DNA of 64,000 nucleotides from Mycobacterium yunnanensis. Lineage in GTDB: Bacteria; Actinomycetota; Actinomycetes; Mycobacteriales; Mycobacteriaceae. Below the pieces are notes generated by a model that saw only the letters and a program-made list of their open reading frames with translations, was not told the DNA's origin and did no database searches. Both the position numbers and the translations under genes were made by a program. This document shows, piece after piece, positions 1 to 7,152 of the stretch (position 1 is the stretch's first letter; the number at the start of each line of letters is the position of its first letter). Location: NCBI RefSeq assembly GCF_025823185.1, contig NZ_JACKVK010000022.1:192756-256755 (forward strand), in the 5' to 3' direction.

Positions 1-1061
1 CGTACGGTCCGCGGATGCTCAGCCCGGAGGGTCTGGCCAAGAACGGCGGGTCCGACAACGCGCAGACCTACCTGACCACCCACGACCTTGGCACGGGACC
101 GTTCACGTTGACCGCCGCCGAGGTCGGATCGCGCTATGCGCTCGCGGCCTATCCCGACTACTGGGGTCCGAAGCCGTACTTCGAGAAGGTGGAGATCCCG
201 GTGATCACCGACGTTTCCGCCCAGCAGCTGCAATTCAACAACGGCCAGGTCGCGGCGATCTTGCACGATCTGCCGTCCTCGGCGGTGCAGTCCTACCTCG
301 ACAACAAGGCGTTCGCGAATTACTCGCTGCCGACCATGATGTCGAACTACCTGTACGTCAACCCTCACAAGGGCATGATGACCGACGCCAAGAATCGAAT
401 GGCGACCCTGCAGGCGATCGACGTCGACGAATTGGTCAAGCAGACGTACTTCGGGCGCGGCAAGGTCGCGGCGCAGGCCTACCCGCCGAACGTGATGGCC
501 CCTCAGTACGCGAAGCAGTCGGTGCCGCACGACCCGTCGGTGCTGTCGGGTCTGGCCGGGGGCCTGCCCGCCGACCAGAAGAACGTCACCATCGGCTACG
601 ACTCGAGCAACCCGGACAACCAGTTGATCAGCAACCTGATTCAAACCCAACTGGCCGCGGCGGGCTTGACCGCCAAGGTGCAGGCGTATCCGACGTCGGA
701 GACCTTCGCCTGGGTCGGAACCAACGGCCAGAACGCACCGGAGATCTTCGTGGCACTGGCATGGCCGGATGCGCCATCGCCATACACGTGGGGCCACATC
801 ACCTGGGACGCCGACGGCGGCCTGAACTATCTGGGCTGCTCCGCGCCGCCGGTGACCGACGCGCTCGCCAAGGGGCTGCCGGACGGGTCGCCCGATGCGT
901 TCTCACAGGCTGCGCTGGAGGCCGTCAAGACCGGCTGCTGGCTGAACGTCGCCGACGTCGACGACTTCGTCGTCGCCCAGCCGTGGCTCAAGGGCGTCGA
1001 GCAGGCGCACGTCGTGACCAACCCGAACTCGCTGCGCCTCGCCGCGCTGTCGGTCGGCTGA
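1..1061 (+). CDS. ABC transporter solute-binding protein (family 5, peptide/nickel type), copy 1, 5'-truncated by the window edge
   Basis: This is the C-terminal roughly 350 residues of an extracellular solute-binding protein; the N-terminal signal and first lobe lie outside the window. It ends LRLAALSVG and its stop overlaps the next start (TGATG at 1059-1063). It is a close paralogue of the second copy at 3536-4997: bases 1-124 are identical to 3937-4060, then blocks of near-identity alternate with diverged stretches. Family 5 proteins deliver peptides, nickel, opines or related small molecules to an ABC permease, but no permease or ATPase is visible downstream, so those genes must lie upstream or elsewhere. 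The ligand cannot be read from the sequence. The linked hydrolase and oxygenase suggest a modified amino-acid, lactone or peptide-like substrate, which is inference only. Confidence 0.85.
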   Translation, partial: YGPRMLSPEGLAKNGGSDNAQTYLTTHDLGTGPFTLTAAEVGSRYALAAYPDYWGPKPYFEKVEIPVITDVSAQQLQFNNGQVAAILHDLPSSAVQSYLDNKAFANYSLPTMMSNYLYVNPHKGMMTDAKNRMATLQAIDVDELVKQTYFGRGKVAAQAYPPNVMAPQYAKQSVPHDPSVLSGLAGGLPADQKNVTIGYDSSNPDNQLISNLIQTQLAAAGLTAKVQAYPTSETFAWVGTNGQNAPEIFVALAWPDAPSPYTWGHITWDADGGLNYLGCSAPPVTDALAKGLPDGSPDAFSQAALEAVKTGCWLNVADVDDFVVAQPWLKGVEQAHVVTNPNSLRLAALSVG

Positions 1062-1909
1062 TGGCGGGGCTGGCCCGCAAGAGCGGTGTCCGCCGGATCG
1101 TCCTGCTCACCCTCGGCTGGGAGGATCTGCCGAAGTCGGTGTCGGTGTACGGCGCCTCACCGCAGGAGCAGATGCGCGAACCCGTGCCCGGTGTGCTGCT
1201 GCAGACCGACGGCGGCTGGGTGTTGCTCGACACCGGGTTCAACACCGCGCTGATACGGGATCCGGCGTTGCGGCGGCGGTACTTCCCCTCCGCGGAGTAT
1301 GAGCCCCTGCTACCCGGGCCGGGGGAGCCGATCGAGGAGTCGCTTGCCGAGATCGGCGTCGACGTCGACGACATTCACCTCGTCGCGCTGTCGCACCTCC
1401 ACGTCGACCACGCCGGTGGACTGAAGCTGTTCGCGGGCAAGGTGCCCGTGCACGCCCAGCGGCGCGAGCTGGAGTACGGGTTGTCGAATCATCCGGTGCC
1501 GCAGAGCCATGCGATCTTCCGGGTGGACTTCGACGATCCGACCATCGACTGGCATCTGGCCGACGGTGAGGCCGAGATCGCACCGGGCATCACCGCGATA
1601 CCCACCTACGGGCACACCCCGGGTCACCAGAGCTTCATGGTCGAACTCGACGAATCGGTGACCGATGGTCAGACGCCGGGTGGTTACGTCTTCGCCTTCG
1701 ACGCCGCGGATCTGACCGAGAACATCGAGCACGAGCGTGCCATCGGCGGCTACATCGACGTCGAGCCGGAGGAGACCGTCGAGCCCATCCTGCGGCTCAA
1801 GGAGCTGGCGGGACGGAAGGGGTACCCGCTGATCCCCGGGCACGATCCTCACGTGTGGCCCGAGATGACCGCCCACTTCCACGAGCGCTTCGGGCCGGTG
1901 CCGGCATAG
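1061..1909 (+). CDS. Metallo-beta-lactamase-fold hydrolase, N-acyl-homoserine-lactonase-like, copy 1
   Basis: This 282-aa protein has the complete dinuclear-zinc motif set of the MBL superfamily: HLHVDH near residue 110 (HxHxDH), GHTPGH near 185, an Asp in FDAADL, and PGHDPH near 260. The order and the N-terminal VPGVLLQTDGGWVLLDTGFN match the AHL-lactonase-like (AiiA-type) subgroup, which opens lactone rings, although many members act on other esters or lactones. There is no signal peptide, so it is probably cytoplasmic. The ATG is fixed by a TGATG overlap with the binding-protein gene, implying translational coupling. Copy 2 at 4997-5833 is highly similar; the visible length difference is a short insertion near residue 205 of copy 1 (TDGQTPGGY against GGDGF). 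Confidence 0.85.
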   Translation: MAGLARKSGVRRIVLLTLGWEDLPKSVSVYGASPQEQMREPVPGVLLQTDGGWVLLDTGFNTALIRDPALRRRYFPSAEYEPLLPGPGEPIEESLAEIGVDVDDIHLVALSHLHVDHAGGLKLFAGKVPVHAQRRELEYGLSNHPVPQSHAIFRVDFDDPTIDWHLADGEAEIAPGITAIPTYGHTPGHQSFMVELDESVTDGQTPGGYVFAFDAADLTENIEHERAIGGYIDVEPEETVEPILRLKELAGRKGYPLIPGHDPHVWPEMTAHFHERFGPVPA

Positions 1910-2440
1910 ATGGACGTCACGATCACCGAGTGCACCGGGCTGTGGCGGCGCGCCCTCCTCGTCGGGGCCGACGGATCGCGGGACGTCAGCGGCGACGTCC
2001 GATGGCTGCAGGGCATCACCGCCTACGTCGACTCCCGCGGGTTCGCCGGCCCACTTCATCAGCACGGCAACGTCTTCGAGTGGCACCGTGACGTCGACCT
2101 CGAGCCGCCGGGACCGTTTCCCGACACCGGGTCGATGGCCTGGGACGGTGACGTCCTCATCGAGACCGGCGTGCACGAGGACTACTCCGAACATTGGGTG
2201 CGCGATGCGGAACCGACGGGTCCGTGCGCGGCAGCCTTTCTGCGGTCCGCCGGCGGGTCGAGCGGGCTGCTGATGCGCGTCGGAGACCTCTTTGGTTGGG
2301 CTGGTTCGGGTTCGGTGGTCATCGGCGAGCTCGGCGGGGCGGAGTGGGCGGATCTGGAGATCGCGCCATCGGATGACCACGTCGACGCCGTCGGCGAACG
2401 ATGGAGCGTGCAACGAAGCGAAGGGACGTCGATCGCGTGA
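1910..2440 (+). CDS. Uncharacterised 176-aa protein between lactonase and oxygenase
   Basis: The ATG directly follows the TAG of the lactonase gene, and its 3' end overlaps the oxygenase start by four bases (GTGA at 2437-2440), so it belongs to the same transcript. The product is acidic, has no signal or membrane segment, and is rich in Trp, Gly and short beta-like stretches (for example WLQGITAYVDSRGFAG and HQHGNVFEWHRDVD). Its size and composition are compatible with a small beta-barrel (calycin or HRI1-like) fold, but I do not recognise a catalytic motif. The family assignment is a guess. The gene lies inside the duplicated-module cluster but is itself present once. Confidence 0.75.
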   Translation: MDVTITECTGLWRRALLVGADGSRDVSGDVRWLQGITAYVDSRGFAGPLHQHGNVFEWHRDVDLEPPGPFPDTGSMAWDGDVLIETGVHEDYSEHWVRDAEPTGPCAAAFLRSAGGSSGLLMRVGDLFGWAGSGSVVIGELGGAEWADLEIAPSDDHVDAVGERWSVQRSEGTSIA

Positions 2441-3474
2441 CCGGTATGACCTCATTCACCTCCGTGCCGATCGTCGACGTGAGCGCTCTGCGCTCACCGG
2501 ACGCTGCCGACCGCGAGCGGGTGTCCAACGAGATCGGCCGGGCAGCGCGGGAAGTCGGCTTCTTCTACGTGAGCGGTTCCGGCGTCGACGAGTCGACGTT
2601 CGACCGCATGCTCGAGGCCACCAAGGACTTCTTCGCGTTGCCACTCGAGGAGAAGATGCGCAGCTACATCGGGCTGTCGCGTTGCCATCGCGGCTACGTG
2701 CCGGTGGGTGAAGAAGGTGTGGCAGAGGGGGTGCCGGATTTGAAGGAAGCGTTCGACACCGCGCTCGACCTGCCCGCCGACGATCCCGACTACCTGTCGG
2801 GAAACCCCATGCTCGGGCCGAACACGTGGCCGGACCTGCCGGGGTTCGCGGAGGCCGTGACCGAATACTACGAGGCGGTGCTCGAAGTCGGTCACCTGTT
2901 GTTGCGAGCGTTCGCCGTTGCGCTGGGGGAGGATCCGGAGACCTTCACCCGGCACGCCACCAAGACCCCCAGCCAGCTGCGACTGGTGCACTATCCGTTC
3001 AACCCCGACGCGCAGGACGCGATGGGCATCGGCGCGCACACCGACTACGAGTGCTTCACGTTGCTGAAGCCGACCGCACCGGGCCTCGAAGTCCTCAACG
3101 GTGCGGGGCAGTGGATCGACGTGCCCCCGGTGCCGGGCACGTTCGTGGTCAACATCGGGGACCTGCTCGAATTGTGGACCAGCGGCGCGTTCGTCGCGAC
3201 CAGCCACCGGGTTCGGAAGGTCGCCGAGGAGCGTTACTCGTTCCCACTCTTCTTCAACGTCGACTACGACACCGAGGTGAAGCCGCTGCCGCAGTTCGTC
3301 TCTGCCGATCTGCCGCAACGCCCGCCGCTGAAGGCGGGGGAGCACCTGTTCGCTCAGACCGCACAGAGTTTCGCGTACCTGCGGCAGCGCGTCGACAGTG
3401 GTGACCTGGTGCTGCCGGAGGGATCTCTGAAGCTCAACCAGTTCGGCCAGCAGGCGCTCCCGGGCGTCGAGTGA
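2437..3474 (+). CDS. Isopenicillin N synthase-family 2-oxoglutarate/Fe(II) oxygenase
   Basis: This 345-aa protein has the N-terminal DIOX_N region (VPIVDVSAL at the start, VGFFYVSGSGV near residue 45) and the C-terminal double-stranded beta-helix. The facial triad is visible: H and D in GAHTDYECFTLL near residue 195, and the distal H in VATSHRV near 250, followed by RYSFPLF, whose RxS is the usual 2-oxoglutarate clamp. Members hydroxylate, desaturate or cyclise small molecules in the cytosol. The GTG at 2437 is chosen because it overlaps the upstream stop; an ATG at 2446 is an alternative. The gene is flanked by the two binding-protein/lactonase modules, which suggests that it acts on the imported compound or its lactone product. 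The substrate is unknown. Confidence 0.88.
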   Translation: MTGMTSFTSVPIVDVSALRSPDAADRERVSNEIGRAAREVGFFYVSGSGVDESTFDRMLEATKDFFALPLEEKMRSYIGLSRCHRGYVPVGEEGVAEGVPDLKEAFDTALDLPADDPDYLSGNPMLGPNTWPDLPGFAEAVTEYYEAVLEVGHLLLRAFAVALGEDPETFTRHATKTPSQLRLVHYPFNPDAQDAMGIGAHTDYECFTLLKPTAPGLEVLNGAGQWIDVPPVPGTFVVNIGDLLELWTSGAFVATSHRVRKVAEERYSFPLFFNVDYDTEVKPLPQFVSADLPQRPPLKAGEHLFAQTAQSFAYLRQRVDSGDLVLPEGSLKLNQFGQQALPGVE

Positions 3475-3535
3475 CCCGCATGCATCGCACCGAACCGTCA
3501 GCCACCATCACTCCCGTCCTCGAAGGAGCCACCCG

Positions 3536-4997
3536 ATGACCGCCCGATTCCGTCCCCTTCGCGCCTTGACCGCCCTTGCGGCAACGGCCATTCTCGCCGT
3601 GACCGCCTGCGGCGGTTCGGATTCCGGGAGCAGTACGCCGAATGCCGCACCGACGGACAAGGTGCTGCACCTGTCGTTCCTCCAGGACCCCGGGCAACCA
3701 CCGGACCCCGACATCTACTACGCCGGCCAGGGCTTGCTGCTGACCACCAACACCTACGAGGGACTGCTTCAGTACAAGGCGGGCACCGACAAGGCGGAAT
3801 TGCAGCCGCTGCTGGCGACCGAGTGGACGGCGTCGCCGGACAACAAGGTGTTCACCTTCAAGCTCCGTGAGGGCGTGAAGTTCCACGACGGGACGCCCTT
3901 CACCTCCGCGGCGGTCAAGGCCTCGTTCGACCGCCGCGTACGGTCCGCGGATGCTCAGCCCGGAGGGTCTGGCCAAGAACGGCGGGTCCGACAACGCGCA
4001 GACCTACCTGACCACCCACGACCTTGGCACGGGACCGTTCACGTTGACCGCCGCCGAGGTGGGCTCGAAGTACGAACTGACCGCCTTCGGTGACTATTGG
4101 GGCACCAAGCCCTATTTCGAGAAGGTGGAGCTCCCGGTGATCACCGACGTCTCCGCTCAGCAGCTGCAGTTCAACAACGGCCAGCTCGCCGCCATCCTGC
4201 ACGATCTGCCGTCCTCGGCGGTGCAGTCCTATCTAGACAACAAGTCGTTCGCGAATTACTCGCTGCCGACCATGATGTCGAACTTCGTCTACCTCAACCC
4301 CAAGAAGGGGATGATGGCCGACGCGAAGAACCGCACCGCGGTGCTGCAGGCGATCGACGTCGACGAGTTGGTCAAGCAGACGTACTTCGGTCGCGGCCAG
4401 AAGGCCGAGCAGATCTACCCGCCGAACATGATGGCCGACCAGTACGGCAAGCAGACCGTGCCGCACGACCCGTCGGTGCTGTCGGGTCTGGCCGGCGGCC
4501 TGCCCGCCGACCAGAAGAACGTCACCATCGGCTACGACTCGAGCAACCCGGACAACCAGTTGATCAGCAATCTAATCCAAACCCAGCTGGCCGCAGCCGG
4601 TCTCAACGCCAAGGTGCAGGCCTATCCCACCTCGGAGATCTATGGCTGGGTTGGCTCCGACGGGCAGTCCGCGCCGGACATCATGACCTACCTTGGGTGG
4701 CCGGACGCGCCGTCGCCGTACACGTGGGGTCACATCTCCTGGGATGCCGACGGTGGTCTGAACTTCTTCGGGTGCTCGGCGCCGGCAGTCACCGCGGCAC
4801 TCAACGCAGGCCTGCCCAACGCCTCGCTCCCGGACTACTCGAACGCCGGTGAAGAGGCCGTCAAGACCGGCTGCTGGTTGAACGTCGCCGACGTCAACGA
4901 CTTCATGGTGGCCCAGCCCTGGCTCAAGGGCGTCGAGCAGGCGCACGTGGTGACCGACCCGAATACGCTTCGGCTGGCCGCACTCTCGGTCGGCTGA
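3536..4997 (+). pseudogene. ABC transporter solute-binding lipoprotein (family 5), copy 2, broken by an internal deletion and frameshift
   Basis: The 5' part (3536 to about 3936) has a strong ribosome site (AAGGAG at 3523-3528), a signal peptide with lipobox LAVTAC, and the start of a family 5 binding protein down to VKASFDRR. At 3936/3937 the reading frame is lost. The rest of the protein continues in another frame from YGPRMLSPEG to the stop at 4997, where it overlaps the next gene (TGATG). From the usual family layout, some 35-45 residues are missing at the junction, and the loss is not a multiple of three. Without the defect this would be a lipoprotein of roughly 530 residues. The sequence just after the junction is identical to the first bases of this window, so an assembly collapse between the paralogous copies is as likely as a real mutation. 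Confidence 0.85.
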
Positions 4998-5833
4998 TGG
5001 CGACGCTGGTACGTCCCGGCGGCGTGCGGCGGATCATCCTGTTGACGCTTGGCTGGGAGGAACTGCCGAAGTCGGTGTCGGTGTACGGCGCCCCGCCAGA
5101 GGAGCGGATGCGTGAGCCCGTGCCCGGTGTGCTGTTGCAGACCGACGGCGGCTGGGTACTGCTGGACACCGGGTTCAACACCGCCCTGGTTCGGGATCCG
5201 GCGCTGCACCGGCGGTTCTACCCGACCGTGGAGTACCGCCCGGTGCTGCCCGGACCCGGCGAGCCGATCGAGCAGCGGCTTGCCGAGGTGGGGGTGGACT
5301 TCGAGTCCATTCACACCGTGGCCGTCAGCCACCTGCACCACGACCACGCCGGCGGGCTCAAGCTGTTCGCCGGCAAGGTGCCGGTGCATGCGCAGCGCCG
5401 TGAACTCGAGTACGGGTTGTCGAATCATCCAGAGCCCGAACGCCATGCGATCGCGCGGGTGGACTTCGACGACCCGACCATCGACTGGCGGCTGGCCGAC
5501 GGGGAGGCCGAGATCGCGCCGGGCATCTCCGCGATACCCACCTACGGGCACACCCCGGGTCACCAGAGCTTCATGGTCGAACTCGACGAGTCGGTGGGTG
5601 GGGACGGGTTCATCTTCGCCTTCGACGCCGCGGACTTGACCGAGAACATCGAGCAGGAACTCGCCATCGGCGGATTCATCGACGTCGAACCGTCGGAGAC
5701 CGTCGAGCCGATTCGTCGGCTCAAGGAACTCGCCGCCCGCAAGGGCTATCCCCTGATCCCCGGGCACGATCCACACGTGTGGCCGGAGATGACCATCCAC
5801 TTCCACGAGCGGTTCGGTCCGGTGCCGGCCTAG
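4997..5833 (+). CDS. Metallo-beta-lactamase-fold hydrolase, N-acyl-homoserine-lactonase-like, copy 2
   Basis: This 278-aa paralogue of the hydrolase at 1061-1909 has the same zinc ligands: HLHHDH near residue 110, GHTPGH near 185, FDAADL, and PGHDPH near 260. Its start overlaps the stop of the broken binding-protein gene exactly as in copy 1, so the pair was duplicated as a unit. It differs from copy 1 mainly in the N-terminal ten residues, scattered substitutions, and the shorter loop near residue 205. It is the last gene of the cluster and is convergent with fecB. Substrate divergence between the copies cannot be judged from the catalytic residues, which are conserved in both. Confidence 0.85.
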   Translation: MATLVRPGGVRRIILLTLGWEELPKSVSVYGAPPEERMREPVPGVLLQTDGGWVLLDTGFNTALVRDPALHRRFYPTVEYRPVLPGPGEPIEQRLAEVGVDFESIHTVAVSHLHHDHAGGLKLFAGKVPVHAQRRELEYGLSNHPEPERHAIARVDFDDPTIDWRLADGEAEIAPGISAIPTYGHTPGHQSFMVELDESVGGDGFIFAFDAADLTENIEQELAIGGFIDVEPSETVEPIRRLKELAARKGYPLIPGHDPHVWPEMTIHFHERFGPVPA

Positions 5834-5861
5834 ACGGACGTGACTACCAGTCGAGCAGGTC

Positions 5862-6953
5862 TTAGTTGATCGGCGCGTTGACCACGGTGAGGTCGGCGAG
5901 GATGCCGCGGGCGGCCACGAGGCCCTCCCCGGTCTGCCACACCTCGTCGTTGACGACGTAGACCCGGTTGTCGCGGACGGCGGACAGCTTCTTCCACGCT
6001 TCGCTCTCGAGGACCTCGGGGGCACGGGCCTTGGCGGCGGGGGAGTCGAACGACAGGAAGATGACGTCGCCCTCTGCCGCGGAGAAATCCGACGACGGCG
6101 ACACCTCGGAGGTGCTGATCTCCTCGTAGGGCTTGTCCTTGAACCGTTGGGTCGCCGGGCGGTCGGCACCGACGGCCCCCAGCACGCTGGCCGGGAAGTC
6201 GTCGAGGCCGTAGACGCGCAGCGTGTTCTCGGTCAGCCGCACCACCGACACCTGGTAGTGAGTGGCATCCTCGTCGGCGCTGGCCTTGTCGGCCGCCCGT
6301 TCGAAGTCGTCGACGAGCTGGTTGGCGGCACCGGCGCGACCCGTCGCGGCGCCGACCGTGCGCAGCGTGTCCTGCCAGCCCGGGCCGGGAGCTCCGGTGA
6401 AGACCGTCGGCGCGATGGCCGTCAACGGTCCGTAGGCCTCCGGGGTCAGGGCCTGCGACCCGAGGATCAGGTCGGGGTTGGCGGCCTTGACCGCCGCGAG
6501 GTCGGGCGCCGAGCGTTCGCCGGCCGCGGGCACGTCGTGGATGACCCTGCCCAGGTAGGACGGTTGGCCCGAGGACCCGTCGCGCACCGCGGCGACGACG
6601 ACCCGCGATTGCAGGCCCAGGGCGCACAGGGCGTCGAGTTGGTCACCGGAGAGCACGGCGATGCGCTGCGGATCGGCGGCCACCTCGGTGGTGCCGGCGG
6701 CGTGGCGTACCTCGCGCTCGGGTGGATCGTCGAGGGGAGCGGGGTCGGGCGCGCAGGAGTCGTCCGGCCGACGCTGGTTGCCGAGGACGCCGGCGCCGGC
6801 GATCTTCGTGGTGCTGGTCAGCGGGGCGTCGGTCGCAGCCGCGGCGCCCGGGTCGCCGGGGGAGTCACCACAGCCGGCGGTGGTCACCACGACCGCGGTG
6901 ACGACGGCTGCGGCGGCCGCGATCGGACCCCTTCGCACGCTGCGCCATGCCAC
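5862..6953 (-). CDS. fecB: Iron/heme-type periplasmic binding lipoprotein FecB
   Basis: This 363-aa protein has a signal peptide with lipobox VTTAGC near residue 28, then the two-lobed substrate-binding fold of class III metal-chelate binding proteins (DPQRIAVLSGDQLDALCALG near residue 95, ending in a C-terminal domain with VNDEVWQTGEGLVAARGI). It corresponds to M. tuberculosis Rv3044 by length, motifs and position divergent from ctaD. Such lipoproteins sit on the outer face of the membrane and capture siderophore- or heme-iron. No permease gene is nearby, so it must work with a transporter encoded elsewhere. It is transcribed divergently from ctaD with about 200 bp between the genes. Confidence 0.9.
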   Translation of the reverse strand: MAWRSVRRGPIAAAAAVVTAVVVTTAGCGDSPGDPGAAAATDAPLTSTTKIAGAGVLGNQRRPDDSCAPDPAPLDDPPEREVRHAAGTTEVAADPQRIAVLSGDQLDALCALGLQSRVVVAAVRDGSSGQPSYLGRVIHDVPAAGERSAPDLAAVKAANPDLILGSQALTPEAYGPLTAIAPTVFTGAPGPGWQDTLRTVGAATGRAGAANQLVDDFERAADKASADEDATHYQVSVVRLTENTLRVYGLDDFPASVLGAVGADRPATQRFKDKPYEEISTSEVSPSSDFSAAEGDVIFLSFDSPAAKARAPEVLESEAWKKLSAVRDNRVYVVNDEVWQTGEGLVAARGILADLTVVNAPIN

Positions 6954-7152
6954 GCCGCAGACGCTACCAAGCGTCGGGCCGCACGCCGTGCGACAGTGGA
7001 CCTCCGACCGTAAGGGCCTGGTCAGGCAATGTCATCCGGCGAGTTCTTACCGAATACGACACTTTGTAGGACCCATGGCGCCACACCGCCCGGCGGGGGA
7101 TAAGATCGACCCCGAGCCTACGGGTTCGCCCGTCGAATTTTTGGAGGACCTG

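Noticed and set aside
1061..5833. Calling the two MBL proteins quorum-quenching AHL lactonases
   Set aside because: The zinc motifs fit that subgroup, but no quorum-sensing gene is nearby and many members hydrolyse other lactones or esters; only the fold and likely lactone or ester chemistry are supported.
6661..7152. Long N-terminal extension of ctaD reaching back to 6661
   Set aside because: It runs through the fecB gene on the other strand and has no similarity to oxidase subunit I; the TTG at 7153 with GGAGG fits the conserved N-terminus.
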